DNA of 64,000 nt, from contig NZ_CP092418.1 in assembly GCF_023716485.1 (NCBI RefSeq), forward strand, positions 3,752,501 to 3,816,500, given 5' to 3'. Made by a program: the position numbers and the translations under genes. This document shows, piece after piece, positions 8,488-18,429 of this stretch; positions within the stretch are counted from its first letter, which is position 1; each line of letters starts with the position of its first letter. Source of the stretch: Microbulbifer variabilis. GTDB taxonomy: Bacteria > Pseudomonadota > Gammaproteobacteria > Pseudomonadales > Cellvibrionaceae. The notes below the pieces were generated by a model. It saw only the letters and a list, made by a program, of their open reading frames with translations. It was not told where the DNA came from and searched no databases.

Positions 8488-10146
8488 ATGCCAGACTATC
8501 GCCAGTGGGAATGTCAAATCTGCGGCTGGATCTACGATGAAGCCAAGGGCTGGCCTGAGGATGGGATAGCCCCTGGTACCCGTTGGGAAGATATCCCCGA
8601 AGACTGGTGCTGTCCCCAGTGCGGAGCGCACAAGCAAGATTTTGCAATGTGTGAGCTGGATAAAAAGAAAAGCCCCCCTTCTCCACTTGATACCCCGCTT
8701 GACTCCCAGTTACCAACTCATCAGGGCACAGCTACTTTTCGCCTCTGGGAGTGCATGGTGTGCGGATGGGTCTACGACGAAGCCAGGGGGTGTCCAGAGG
8801 AAGGCATTGCTCCCGGCACCCGCTGGGAGGATATCCCCGAGGACTGGAGCTGCCCGCAATGCGGAGTGGGTAAAGAAGACTTCGACATGGTGCTGGTGAC
8901 TCCGGCATCAAATTCTATAGAAAATGACACTGAGCTAAGTGGCGGTGAAGCTTCCAGCGAGAATCAAGCCCCACTAGTGATTGTCGGCACAGGCCTGGCC
9001 GGCTATCACCTAGCCCTGGAGTTTCGCAAGCTCGATTCTGTAACCCCCCTGGTTCTGATTTCCAGTGATGACGGGGCCTTTTACTCTAAACCCCTTCTAT
9101 CAGCCTCCCTTTCCCATGGAAAAACAGCCCAGCAGTTATGCCAAACCAGCGCTGAAGAAATGGCGCGTAAATTGGACGCACAGATTCTCGTACATACCCG
9201 TGTGGCTTCAATTTCCCCCCACAGCAAAACATTACAGTTGCAGCAGGATGTTGATAATCACATAGCGGATATTCCTTACGACAGGTTGATATTGGCGACT
9301 GGTGCCCACTGCCGCAAACTGACGGCTATCGCGGGCAATGCCCACGCAAGGCTATTTAGAATTAACAACCTGACAGACTACCACCGCTTTCGCACCGCGC
9401 TCGTTGGCTGCCAGCGGGTCCTCCTGATCGGTGCAGGTCTGATTGGTTGTGAGTTTGCCAATGATTTGGTGCAAGCCGGATATGAAGTGGCTGTGGTAGA
9501 TCCTCAGGAGTGGCCGCTCGCCTCTCTCTTGCCAGAGGCTGCCGGTCGCGATCTCCAGGAGGTGCTCAATAACAGTGGCGTTCGTTTTTATCTGGGGAAG
9601 TCCATTCGCTCCCTGAATAAAAATCCTAAAGGTATTGAAGCCCTGCTGGATAACGGTGAGACGCTAGTGGCAGATATCGCCCTGGCGGCACTGGGTCTTG
9701 AAGCTAATACTGCCCTGGCTGAAACTGCGGGACTGAAAATTCAGCGGGGAATTGCCGTAGACCGGAAATTACAGAGTAGCAATCCGCATATATTTGCCAT
9801 TGGCGACTGTGCGGAGGTAGAGGGGCACCAGCTGTTTTACGTCGCTCCCCTAATGACTTGTGCCCGCGCCCTGGCTCAAACCCTTAGCGGCAATCCCTGT
9901 CCCGTACACTACGGCGTTATCCCGGTTGCGGTTAAAACAACCCTGCGCCCCACAACCCTCTGCCCTCCCCATCCAGGCGCCGAGGGCAGCTGGCAAGTAT
10001 CTCAAGACACAAAAGGCGTCTGTGCCGAGTTTCGCAACAGTAGGGGAGAACTGCTCGGTTTCGCACTGACTGGCGCCGCAATTACAGAAAGGGAGCGACT
10101 GATAAGTGAGTGCATGCCGCTTATGGACAATAAGTCATTCGAATAA
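8488..10146 (+). CDS. Double rubredoxin fused to rubredoxin-NAD(+) reductase
   Basis: 552 residues with three domains. Two rubredoxins carry the four iron-binding Cys each (9, 12, 42, 45 and 89, 92, 122, 125; CQICG/CPQCG and CMVCG/CPQCG), joined by a Pro/Ser-rich linker at about 60-80. From about residue 162 follows an FAD/NAD(P)-dependent oxidoreductase with [32 protein letters not shown] and [10 protein letters not shown] motifs. The reductase should pass electrons from NAD(P)H via FAD to the rubredoxin irons. The usual arrangement is separate small rubredoxin genes plus a reductase of about 380 residues, so the one-chain tandem is unusual. Final acceptor unknown; no alkane hydroxylase is nearby. 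ATG start 86 bases after can. Confidence 0.9.
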   Translation: MPDYRQWECQICGWIYDEAKGWPEDGIAPGTRWEDIPEDWCCPQCGAHKQDFAMCELDKKKSPPSPLDTPLDSQLPTHQGTATFRLWECMVCGWVYDEARGCPEEGIAPGTRWEDIPEDWSCPQCGVGKEDFDMVLVTPASNSIENDTELSGGEASSENQAPLVIVGTGLAGYHLALEFRKLDSVTPLVLISSDDGAFYSKPLLSASLSHGKTAQQLCQTSAEEMARKLDAQILVHTRVASISPHSKTLQLQQDVDNHIADIPYDRLILATGAHCRKLTAIAGNAHARLFRINNLTDYHRFRTALVGCQRVLLIGAGLIGCEFANDLVQAGYEVAVVDPQEWPLASLLPEAAGRDLQEVLNNSGVRFYLGKSIRSLNKNPKGIEALLDNGETLVADIALAALGLEANTALAETAGLKIQRGIAVDRKLQSSNPHIFAIGDCAEVEGHQLFYVAPLMTCARALAQTLSGNPCPVHYGVIPVAVKTTLRPTTLCPPHPGAEGSWQVSQDTKGVCAEFRNSRGELLGFALTGAAITERERLISECMPLMDNKSFE

Positions 10147-10251
10147 CGATATTCGAGCTTCTTTTACTAGCTTGCGAGGCAAGACGCGCAATCAGTACGC
10201 TTTTGCCGTAAAATGGCTGGCTAGCACAGTTTTTGTACAAGCAACCATCGT

Positions 10252-10764
10252 ATGTCGACAGAAAGAAGCTCCATTATCACTCCCTCCCCTCAACAAAGCC
10301 GCCTGCTGCGCGATACTCTGGGCCAGTTCGCTACTGGGGTCACCGTTATTACCACGCAGGACTCTGAGGGACAGCCTGCGGGGATGACCGCCAACAGCTT
10401 TAATTCAGTATCTCTGGACCCCGCACTGGTTCTATGGAGTATCGACAAACAATCACTGGGCTACGAGGCCTTCACCAGCCGCGAACACTTTGCAGTACAC
10501 GTACTGCGCGCAGATCAGCAACACGTTTCCAACCTGTTTGCCGGTCGCGGGGCCGATAAGTTTGGGCAGATTCAGTGGAGCGAGGGCCCAGATGGAATAC
10601 CTCGACTGGAAGAGTGCGCCGCCTATTTCCACTGTCGCCGTGTCCAGTGTATTGAAGGTGGGGATCACACCATCCTGCTGGGAGAAGTTTTGGAGTTCAG
10701 TGCTTTCGGCGGCGAACCCCTAATATTCCACCGCGGACGCTATCGCGCCTTGTCTGGAGAATAA
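10252..10764 (+). CDS. Flavin reductase family protein (HpaC-like)
   Basis: 170 residues with the flavin-reductase-like split-barrel domain: LGQFATGVTVITTQDSEGQPAGMTANSF at the N-terminus, SLDPALVLWSIDK, and the C-terminal GDHTILLGEVLEF...PLIFHRGRYR. Such proteins reduce free FMN or FAD with NAD(P)H, often for a two-component monooxygenase. No oxygenase partner is adjacent. It follows the rubredoxin reductase fusion by 105 bases on the same strand, so a shared redox role is possible but not shown. A terminator follows. Confidence 0.88.
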   Translation: MSTERSSIITPSPQQSRLLRDTLGQFATGVTVITTQDSEGQPAGMTANSFNSVSLDPALVLWSIDKQSLGYEAFTSREHFAVHVLRADQQHVSNLFAGRGADKFGQIQWSEGPDGIPRLEECAAYFHCRRVQCIEGGDHTILLGEVLEFSAFGGEPLIFHRGRYRALSGE

Positions 10765-10795
10765 AAAATCCAAAGTCTCCACCATCAAGACTTTT

Positions 10796-10818
10796 AAGGG
10801 GGCACTCTGCCCCCTTTT
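10796..10818 (+). terminator. Rho-independent terminator after the flavin reductase
   Basis: Stem AAGGGGGCA / TGCCCCCTT with a CTC loop, followed by TT and an AT-rich tail, 32 bases after the stop codon. Confidence 0.75.
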
Positions 10819-10943
10819 AAATTTTCCAAACCTATAAAGGTATTTGCCTGTCTGCATGGGTTAACAACCGATAGACTTAAATCACCCTTGCCTCATCATT
10901 TAATAATAAGCTTTTAAAAATTATCGGGGGGAGTTAAGCAACA

Positions 10944-11675
10944 ATGAGCCCAAGCACACTTTTCTGTTTTGCCCACCGGGGGTACCAACGCCAGGCCAGT
11001 GAAAACACTTTACAGGCCATCAGCCAAGCATTGGCGTTAGACGTTGATGGTATTGAAATCGATGTCTGGAATATTGGTGGGCAACTCTTGGTAACACACG
11101 ATAGGCGCCTGGGTAGACTACTTTCCGGCAACGAGCTGATAACTGATCTACATCCAGATGCCCTGCGCCAACGCCTCCTACCCTGCGGCAATAAGATTCC
11201 AACCCTGCGTGAAGTACTGGAGTTAATCGGTAGTAACGCCCAGCTCAATATAGAGATCAAGGGTCCAAATTCAGCTGCGCTAGTAGCCAAAGAAATACAA
11301 ACATTTGTCAGCGACAAGGGCGTAAGCTTTGATCAATATATTGTTTCCTCTTTTGATCACCGACAGCTCCACGAGTGCTTACAACTGATACCCAGTGTGC
11401 GCCGCGGAGTTTTATTCAGTGGTATTCCCCTCGACTTAGCCACGAGCACAGTGCCTTTGAAGGCTTATTCCCTGCATACCAGCTTGGATTTTATCAGTGC
11501 TGATTTGATTGCCGATGCAAAACAGAGAGGCTTAAAAAACTATGTCTTCACGGTTAACAGCCCTGATGACCTGATACTCCTAGCCTCACAAGGTGTGGAC
11601 GGTGTTTTTACTGATCAACCAAAGATAGTACTGGACTTCAATATGCAGGTTATTACGAGCGGAAAATCGATCTGA
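10944..11675 (+). CDS. Glycerophosphodiester phosphodiesterase
   Basis: 243 residues, the size of cytoplasmic UgpQ-type enzymes, with no signal peptide. It hydrolyses glycerophosphodiesters to glycerol-3-phosphate and an alcohol. Active-site blocks of the GDPD TIM barrel are visible: FAHRGYQRQASENTLQAI at residues 7-24, the metal-binding DGIEIDVW, and LLVTHDRRLGR. Near the C-terminus are KNYVFTVNSPDD and GVDGVFTDQP, also typical. GGGGGGAG lies about 12 bases before the ATG, a long spacing. It stands alone between two terminators. Confidence 0.92.
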   Translation: MSPSTLFCFAHRGYQRQASENTLQAISQALALDVDGIEIDVWNIGGQLLVTHDRRLGRLLSGNELITDLHPDALRQRLLPCGNKIPTLREVLELIGSNAQLNIEIKGPNSAALVAKEIQTFVSDKGVSFDQYIVSSFDHRQLHECLQLIPSVRRGVLFSGIPLDLATSTVPLKAYSLHTSLDFISADLIADAKQRGLKNYVFTVNSPDDLILLASQGVDGVFTDQPKIVLDFNMQVITSGKSI

Positions 11676-11701
11676 GTCTTCATAGAGATTGGCCCATGAA
11701 C

Positions 11702-11729
11702 AAAAAACCCGGCAAATACCGGGTTTTTT
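11702..11729. terminator. Bidirectional terminator
   Basis: Perfect stem AAAAAACCCGG / CCGGGTTTTTT around a 6-base loop, lying between the convergent GDPD gene and the TonB receptor gene. Both strands carry the U-tract. Confidence 0.85.
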
Positions 11730-11826
11730 ATTGCCTACAATAAGTACTTCAGAGTAAATTTTGATTGGCAACGGCTATCAATTAATGAAGGCTTGATACC
11801 AGTCCCCAACCAAAAAACCCAATCCA

Positions 11827-14448
11827 CTAAAACTCTGCACTCGCACGGAGATACCAAAAGCCGCCGTTAAAACCAAACGGTGATGTCAGAGCATGGCGAA
11901 CGCCTAAATATTGCAGAGTACCGTCTTGTTCATCATCGGGCTGCACATCAAAAATATTTTCACCACCTATGGATAATTTATAATTTTCATAGAGAGTAAA
12001 GGTCGCCTCCAAGTCCACCAAAATTTCACTACCATAACTGTAGGTATCCGTAGCATCACCAGGACCAAACAAACCACCAGTAGACTCCCAATCACTGTAG
12101 CGATTGAATCTTAAGTAGCCGCTAAACAAATCACCTGTATCAAAATCAAAAGTCAGAGTTGTGCGATCACTGGGCACCTGATTTTCCAGGTCGAAGACTC
12201 TGGAGGCATTAATCGTATTAGTTTCTACTTTACTCACTTCTTGCTTATTGTGGTTGTGACGTAAATCCACAACCAGTAAATTACCTGCCACTTCAAAATC
12301 ACTGGTAATGGCCAAGTCGATACCTGAAACTTCTGAATCGTATGCATTGACAAAATAGTTGGCATTGCTGTCTTTCAATAAGGCAGCATCCTCTACCCCT
12401 GCATTCTGTAGCAGCTCGATTTCTTCTGCGCCGATTTTATTGTTGCGCAATGCAAGGCGGTCTTCGATGTCAATGTTGTAGTAATCAAGAGTGACGCTGG
12501 TATTGCTAAACGGCGTAAACACTGCCCCTAAGGTAAAGCTGGTCGACTCCTCTGGCGTCAACTCTTTTGCCCCCAAGGCCATTGCTACCGGATGGTCCAC
12601 CGGATAGGTACCACTCGGAATCAGGTTACCACTGGAATCTGCAGTGGTAGTGACATTAAGGGTATTCACTTGCCCAGGTGTTGGCGCACGGAAGCCCGTA
12701 TTCACTGTCCCACGCAGAGCAAGGTTCTCATTGACATCGTAACGAGCTGAAAGCTTCCAGTCGGAGGTGGAACCAAACTCATCATATTCTTCTAAGCGCA
12801 ACGCCACGCCAAGGGTTAATGCATCAGTAACATCCGCTTCGAGGTCGATATAAGCGGCAATACTCTCAATACTGAAACTACCGTCTGAGTCTTTGGAGAA
12901 CCCCTGAAAACCATCTGAGCCTACACCAAAATACACCGCCGTTGGGCCAACCTCAGTAGACGCAGTATCACCAGCTCCAATTGAATAGGTTTCCTCACGC
13001 CATTCAGCGCCAAAAGCAACATTCAGTGGGGAGGCAAAGGCAGCAACATCAATAGGTTTCACAAAATCTGCATTTAGACTGGACTCTTCCTGGGTGAGGG
13101 TGCCCGGTTTGAAACTAGTGGGTGACAAAACCCCGAGGCTGGGATTAATAGAGTTTTTCAATACATATTCCACCTCATTCTCTGCAACACGAGCACGCAG
13201 ATCCCAGGTCAAACCATTTTGAAATTCTCCACGAGCACCTATAACAGCGGAGATATCCTGAATTTCTGCACCAAATTGTGGATTGTAACCACCCGGGAAT
13301 TGAGTATAAATCGGGTTGCGCAATACATAGCCACTGGGGCTGGAGTCATCCGCTACCAGGTAATCGGACGGATTTAAGCCTTGAGCAACAATATAATCAA
13401 TCAGTGACTGGGGGGCTGGATCTGGCAAATAGTCGATACTACCCGGATCTGCAGGGTCATTGGGCATATCAACTTGTAAAGTGCCACGAGCGGTAAACTC
13501 ATGTTCAGGATCTAATACTGGACCACGATAAAAGAAGTCTGAAATTGTTTCATTATTCGAGTAACCAAAATTTCCGTACAATTCGAAATTGTCATTAATT
13601 TCAAGGCCGCTGTTGACGAAAAATTTCAGTGCCTCCACATCCGGGTCACCCCAACGTTGGCCGAGCCCATCAAGGGGAACTAGGTTTTCACCAACTACAG
13701 AACCCACAAATTCCGCATCTGGGCGAGCAACCCCACGCCAAGTTTTATCAGCTTTGGAATATTCTACAGTGGCATTAACAAACCCCTGATCAAAAAGGTT
13801 GAAACCAGCATTAGCGGCAAAAGAATTACGAGTTCCATCCCCCTCAAAATATTCACCGGTCTGAGCAGAAAGAGCAAAACCTTCAGCATCATCCTTTAAG
13901 ATGATATTAACCACGCCGGCAATAGCATCGGAGCCATACTGGGCCGAAGCACCATCACGCAGCACCTCGACTCTTTCGATAGCCAGTGAAGGCAACGTGG
14001 AAAAGTCCACCGCCTGAGCTCCCTGATTGACCGTACCCAGAGGAGCGAGCTGTAAATTCACCAAAGCAGAACGATGCCGACGAGTGCCATTGACCAGTAC
14101 CAATGTTTGGTCCGGGGACAAATTACGCAGGGTTACTGGACGAATAAATGCCGTACCATCGGCGATGGGAAAGCGCTGGGTATTAAACGAGGGAGCAATT
14201 TTTGCCAGAGACTCAGTGAGGTCAAAGCCTGCTTGATCTGCCAACTCCTCTCCGCCAACTACGTCAACCGGTGAAAGAGTTTCTGTTGGGGAAACACCTT
14301 CCTTACGGGTACCGGTAGTAATCACCTCTTCCATAGTACGATCATCGGCTGTCGAAGATTTTTCATTTCGATCCTGCGCAAAAGCACTTGGAGCAGTCAG
14401 CACGATGGCGATTGCCAACGATAAAGGTTTTAGCAAATGGGTTTGCAT
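11827..14448 (-). CDS. TonB-dependent outer-membrane receptor
   Basis: 873 residues. A signal peptide (MQTHLLKPLSLAIAIVLTAPSAFA) is followed by a TonB-box-like segment near MEEVITTGTRKE. The plug domain carries LRNLSPDQTLVLVNGTRRH and VEVLRDGASAQYGSDAIAGVVNIILK, and a long beta barrel ends in an aromatic residue (YLRASAEF). It imports a substrate across the outer membrane with energy from TonB-ExbBD. The sequence belongs to the large group of receptors seen in marine bacteria, without an FpvA-type signalling extension. The siderophore operon is 6 kb away and not linked, so it is not assigned as an aerobactin receptor. The M28 peptidase next to it suggests peptide-related uptake, as a guess. 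Confidence 0.92.
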   Translation of the reverse strand: MQTHLLKPLSLAIAIVLTAPSAFAQDRNEKSSTADDRTMEEVITTGTRKEGVSPTETLSPVDVVGGEELADQAGFDLTESLAKIAPSFNTQRFPIADGTAFIRPVTLRNLSPDQTLVLVNGTRRHRSALVNLQLAPLGTVNQGAQAVDFSTLPSLAIERVEVLRDGASAQYGSDAIAGVVNIILKDDAEGFALSAQTGEYFEGDGTRNSFAANAGFNLFDQGFVNATVEYSKADKTWRGVARPDAEFVGSVVGENLVPLDGLGQRWGDPDVEALKFFVNSGLEINDNFELYGNFGYSNNETISDFFYRGPVLDPEHEFTARGTLQVDMPNDPADPGSIDYLPDPAPQSLIDYIVAQGLNPSDYLVADDSSPSGYVLRNPIYTQFPGGYNPQFGAEIQDISAVIGARGEFQNGLTWDLRARVAENEVEYVLKNSINPSLGVLSPTSFKPGTLTQEESSLNADFVKPIDVAAFASPLNVAFGAEWREETYSIGAGDTASTEVGPTAVYFGVGSDGFQGFSKDSDGSFSIESIAAYIDLEADVTDALTLGVALRLEEYDEFGSTSDWKLSARYDVNENLALRGTVNTGFRAPTPGQVNTLNVTTTADSSGNLIPSGTYPVDHPVAMALGAKELTPEESTSFTLGAVFTPFSNTSVTLDYYNIDIEDRLALRNNKIGAEEIELLQNAGVEDAALLKDSNANYFVNAYDSEVSGIDLAITSDFEVAGNLLVVDLRHNHNKQEVSKVETNTINASRVFDLENQVPSDRTTLTFDFDTGDLFSGYLRFNRYSDWESTGGLFGPGDATDTYSYGSEILVDLEATFTLYENYKLSIGGENIFDVQPDDEQDGTLQYLGVRHALTSPFGFNGGFWYLRASAEF

Positions 14449-14796
14449 ATTGCCCGTCCTCTCTTCTCATTATTAATTCGGACAGCACACCACAGGTTAC
14501 CCCTGATAAGTGATGCACAGTAATTTTCATGCGCACAATTTCAATAACTGTGCGCGACTTATTTCTGTGGGAATATGTCAGTTCGCCAAGATAGCTGCAA
14601 ATTTTGGCGTCAGTGCTAAAAGACTTTCACTTTTTGGCATTTTCCCTCGTTCGATTAGACAACAGTTACTCTGGAAACCAAAATCCATGGCGTTTAAATT
14701 AATTTATAGCAATGACTGTCAGAGCCGACTGCCAGCCTTAACTGCCAATCATGTCATTTTTTTGCTGATATTTTAAAATCGAGGATGGAGATAATA
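14449..14796. other. Intergenic region upstream of the TonB receptor
   Basis: About 350 bases with no convincing gene. It should hold the receptor promoter. Only short overlapping open frames without ribosome sites are present. Confidence 0.5.
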
Positions 14797-14823
14797 GGCC
14801 CAGGGAAGAAAATTCCCTGGGCC
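14797..14823. terminator. Hairpin downstream of the M28 peptidase gene
   Basis: Perfect 11-base stem GGCCCAGGGAA / TTCCCTGGGCC with a 5-base loop, 9 bases past the peptidase stop. The clear T-run (TCTTTTTTT) is on the plus strand, so for the minus-strand gene it is a hairpin with only a weak U-tract. Confidence 0.6.
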
Positions 14824-14831
14824 CTCTTTTT

Positions 14832-16388
14832 TTATTGTGGGGTATAGGTGACATCCAGCTCAAAGTTGGAAGTTTGACGGCTGTATCCGCGAACCATGAT
14901 GAAAGCTTGACTATCACCGCTCGGCACTTGTAGCGAACAATTTTCGGCTGAACCATTCTCGTAGGGTCGGCAATCGTAGTAGCGCCAGGTTGGGGCTGCT
15001 CCAAACCGCACGTATAGATCTGCGTCATTGGTGCCGGTCATATCCGCAACAAAATTGGTTGCCGGTGTCACGCTAAACGGCCCGTAATGCTCCTCTCCAC
15101 CACGAGTCACACTGCCAGAGAAGCTTTCCGTTTTCTCCTGACCTGGATCGGGATCGGGATCCGGGTCGGGATCAGGACCTGGATCATCACCAATGGATCC
15201 CTTGGCTAGCTCTGCCACATAAGCGGCAGCCAGTTTGCCGAACTTCACAGCGTGATTTGCATCGCCACCACTGTTGGCTAAAGTGTCATTGACAGTGTGG
15301 ATATAAGGATTAGAGCCATTAAATGTGGCCTCGAAAGGGAAAGAGGCCGCGAAGCCCTGGTTGTGCCAGGAGGCATGATCCGAACAAGCATAGCCACAGG
15401 TAGTTGTGCCGACACTAAGGTTCCCCAGATAGGTCTGAGCAAGATCTTTCAGGAAGGCATTCTGTGAGCTGTTGGTGTAATCACCAATAATATAGATATC
15501 ACTGTTTGATCCATAATAATTGGTCATATCCAGTTGTAGAACACCAACCACATTTTTATTTTGGTTCTTGTAATCCGTAGCAATATCATCGGAACCACGC
15601 AAGCCAACCTCCTCTGCCGCATACCCCATAAAAGCCAGAGTTTTTGCAGGCTTGTAACCTGTTGCCACTATGGCATTCACCACATCGGTCAGAGTGGCGA
15701 TACCCGAGGCATCATCATCGGCACCCGGTGCCCTGGTGCCTTCCCCGGTACCCCAGCCAACGGTGGAATCCAAATGCGCCCCCAATACCACGATTTCATC
15801 AGGATTTGTTTGCCCCTGAATAGTGAGAATGACCGAAGGCTGAGCCCAACTATGGCTATAGAGCTGCACAGATGCATCGCTGCGAGAGCTAGTCAATGCT
15901 TGCCATTTATCCCGAATCCATTCAGCACCAGCTACGCCTGTAGAGGTGGTGTAATAGCGATTGGTAAAATTGGAAAGGCTGGTGATTGTCGAGCGAATAT
16001 TTGCCTCAGAGATTTCCGCCTGTAGGGCATTCACCACATTGGCATTATCAATGGTATAGCTGACAATACTCGACACAGTGTTAGCCAGTGGAGAGAGCTG
16101 CGCAGTTTGCGCCTCCTGCAGGGAATCATGCACCATAAAGCCACCACAACGATTGTGGCTATTATGCATTATCGTAGAAATTTCGGATAAATTATCCTCA
16201 TTCACCTTCAATATGGTTATACCATTGCGCTCTCCTAGTGCATTCAGGGGCTCCTTAGCCATTAACGCACTGCTTTTTTTCAGGGATTGATAACCGTCAC
16301 TGCCGATCGTTATCCACAAGTCCTCAGCTAAAGTTACACCGGGTACCACCAGTAACCCTAGTAGCGATGTACAAATCATTTTTTTCAT
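14832..16388 (-). CDS. Secreted M28-family zinc aminopeptidase with C-terminal PPC domain
   Basis: 518 residues. The signal peptide MKKMICTSLLGLLVVPGVTLA is followed by a pro-region. The M28 catalytic domain carries the zinc-site blocks VVLGAHLDST, GADDDASGIA, YAAEEVGLRGS, VLQLDMTNYY and YIHTVNDT. A DPGPDPDPDPDPDPG linker at about residue 400 leads to a pre-peptidase C-terminal (PPC) beta domain ending FELDVTYTPQ. The layout is that of Vibrio-type leucine aminopeptidases, exported to release N-terminal amino acids from peptides. The open frame reaches 16439, but the ATG at 16388 has GGAGAAG upstream and begins the signal peptide. Confidence 0.93.
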   Translation of the reverse strand: MKKMICTSLLGLLVVPGVTLAEDLWITIGSDGYQSLKKSSALMAKEPLNALGERNGITILKVNEDNLSEISTIMHNSHNRCGGFMVHDSLQEAQTAQLSPLANTVSSIVSYTIDNANVVNALQAEISEANIRSTITSLSNFTNRYYTTSTGVAGAEWIRDKWQALTSSRSDASVQLYSHSWAQPSVILTIQGQTNPDEIVVLGAHLDSTVGWGTGEGTRAPGADDDASGIATLTDVVNAIVATGYKPAKTLAFMGYAAEEVGLRGSDDIATDYKNQNKNVVGVLQLDMTNYYGSNSDIYIIGDYTNSSQNAFLKDLAQTYLGNLSVGTTTCGYACSDHASWHNQGFAASFPFEATFNGSNPYIHTVNDTLANSGGDANHAVKFGKLAAAYVAELAKGSIGDDPGPDPDPDPDPDPGQEKTESFSGSVTRGGEEHYGPFSVTPATNFVADMTGTNDADLYVRFGAAPTWRYYDCRPYENGSAENCSLQVPSGDSQAFIMVRGYSRQTSNFELDVTYTPQ

Positions 16389-17074
16389 TATCTTCTCCAC
16401 ATTGATTGATTCCCCCAGCGTAAGTCGGCAATTTCCCAAAAAACGCAGGGAAGCACTGAAGACTCATGCAAAATCCTTGCACAAACAGCATGTACCGATG
16501 CTGACGACATTAAAAAAACCCATAAAAAAACGTTCTTAAATACGCAACCTGACTCAAGAAGAAATACTGTACGACATATGGATTTATTTTTATTATTTAA
16601 ACTTTGATAAACGCCGGGGTTAACAGATAGAAAAACTCAATAAAAATCAAAGAAACAAGCACCAATAGAAAAATGGTACTTGAACAATTTAGCACCACTC
16701 ACCAAAAAACAAATAATAATTTTTAAGACTGAAGAGAACTTAAAAAATTCTGAATATAAAAAGTTTCACTATTGTGAATAGAGAAGGACAAACACCAGGC
16801 GAATTAAATCCAATAAAGGGCTATTAGAAAACGATCGAAATCACTCAACATAATAAACTCTGTTGGATTAGACAGGGACCATCGAGCAATGAATTACACT
16901 GCCTTCTTAACTCTATGCCTCAACTCTTACCCCTCTTCTTTTTCATCTTATGTAGAGAGTGCAGAGACACTTTGGCATCGCATAAGGTTTATGAGCCTTT
17001 AACCCATTCCCTTCAGCTTACAGTCAGGTTGGCTCAGGTAAGTTGCCCTTTTATCCCGATCATAGGAAACAGCA
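16389..17074. other. Long AT-rich intergenic region
   Basis: About 690 bases, clearly AT-rich (especially 16500-16860), with no supported gene. It separates the divergent peptidase and DUF2799 lipoprotein genes and presumably contains both promoters. No RNA fold or repeat array was recognised by eye. Confidence 0.5.
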
Positions 17075-17704
17075 GTGAAGCTTAGATTTGGAACCCTTTC
17101 TTTGGTCGCCATCACGCTCTTAAGCACCGGTTGCGCCACCATGAGCAAAGATGAATGCCAAGTAGCCGACTGGCAGGCACTGGGTTATGAAGACGGCGCC
17201 GAAGGAAGAGGATTGAGTTACATGGGTAAACGACGGGAGTCCTGTGCAAAGTATGGCGTTCAGCTCAATACCAGTTCCTACCGCAACGGGCGGGATGAGG
17301 GGTTAGAACTTTTTTGTACAGAGCTACGCGGCTTTTCTGAAGGGCGTTCAGGGGAAAACTACGCCGGCGTTTGTCCCGCGGGCCTTGAAGGGCTCTTTCT
17401 GAAAGGCTATGAAACCGGCCGGAATCTTTTCATTGCCAAAACTGCAGTTGAGGAAATTGAAGCGGCTATTCACGATCGGGAGCTGGAACGTGAGCACCTC
17501 CTAGATGACATGACTGAAATAGGTGCCCAACTGGTTGAAGATGAAGCGACACGCGAAGAGCGGGTCACCATGCTGGCCGACATCGCACGCCTTAAGATGC
17601 GCCATACAGAGCTGGGACTAGAGATTGACGACTTACTATTCGAGCTGACACAAAGACAATTGGAATATCAGGATTTATTGGCTATATCTCCCTACCCACA
17701 ATAA
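17075..17704 (+). CDS. DUF2799 domain lipoprotein
   Basis: 209 residues with GTG start and AGGAAAC upstream. The signal ends in a lipobox (LLSTGC, Cys20), so the protein is predicted to be lipid-anchored. Residues 25-115 follow the DUF2799 pattern: DWQALGYEDGAEGRG, ESCAKYGV, YRNGRDEGLELFC, GRSGENYAGVCP, KGYETGRNLF. The last 80 residues are a Glu/Arg-rich segment with coiled-coil character. Function of the family is unknown. Stand-alone gene. Confidence 0.85.
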   Translation: MKLRFGTLSLVAITLLSTGCATMSKDECQVADWQALGYEDGAEGRGLSYMGKRRESCAKYGVQLNTSSYRNGRDEGLELFCTELRGFSEGRSGENYAGVCPAGLEGLFLKGYETGRNLFIAKTAVEEIEAAIHDRELEREHLLDDMTEIGAQLVEDEATREERVTMLADIARLKMRHTELGLEIDDLLFELTQRQLEYQDLLAISPYPQ

Positions 17705-18021
17705 GTAACAGGGTAAACCCGGGCGGAGGAGAAGAGAAACTGTTCATTAAACGACATGGAGCATGGACAAATTAGTTATTAACGCCACTCTTCAAATAGT
17801 CTTATCTGTAAGGAGTTATTATCTTCCGTCTTTAAATAAGTTTCCAATGCAGAATCCAATATAATTTACTGGCAGTATAGTTTTATTTTATTTTTATTCT
17901 AAAATAAACGACTGAAACAAAACTCTAACTGTATCCAGCTAACACTAAATTCTCTGGGCCCTATCTATTTAGCTTCTATAAAAACAGTCATTATAAAAAG
18001 AAGACTAAAGAAATTGCTTAC
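17705..18021. other. AT-rich intergenic region
   Basis: About 320 bases between convergent genes (DUF2799 lipoprotein and arfB). No gene, clear terminator hairpin or repeat was seen. Confidence 0.4.
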
Positions 18022-18429
18022 TTAGTCCCTAATTTTTCCCCGCATCGCCTTTACTTGAGAGCGGCGATTTTTATTTTTCAGGCGCCGCTCCTTTGAGCCT
18101 CGACTGGGTTTCGTCGCTATACGCGGCTTATCCACCCTGGATACCTGCTCGACCAATTGCTGTAAACGTTCCAAAGCATCTGCCCGATTTTTCTCCTGGG
18201 TCCGAAAGCACTGGGCCTTAATAACCACAATACCATCAGCTGAAACTCTCTGATCACGTAATTGTAGTAGCCGGGACTTAACCGCCTCAGGCAGAGAGGA
18301 GCTTCTAATATCAAACCTTAAGTGAATTGCACTGGAGACTTTATTTACATTTTGACCACCCGCCCCCTGGGCACGGACAGCGCTGAACTGCACATCAGCC
18401 AGGTTAATCTTTAGACGGGCACTTAACAT
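18022..18429 (-). CDS. arfB: Alternative ribosome-rescue factor ArfB (YaeJ)
   Basis: 135 residues, the usual size. ArfB is a peptidyl-tRNA hydrolase that binds stalled ribosomes and releases the nascent chain. The catalytic GGQ is at residues 24-26 (RAQGAGGQNVNKV). The basic C-terminal tail that enters the empty mRNA channel is present (KPSRGSKERRLKNKNRRSQVKAMRGK). The lack of a codon-recognition domain separates it from RF1/RF2. Single gene with its own upstream region. Confidence 0.95.
   Translation of the reverse strand: MLSARLKINLADVQFSAVRAQGAGGQNVNKVSSAIHLRFDIRSSSLPEAVKSRLLQLRDQRVSADGIVVIKAQCFRTQEKNRADALERLQQLVEQVSRVDKPRIATKPSRGSKERRLKNKNRRSQVKAMRGKIRD

Noticed and set aside
11827..14448. 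TonB receptor as aerobactin receptor
   Set aside because: 6 kb away and separated by several unrelated transcription units and terminators; sequence does not show IutA-specific features I could identify.
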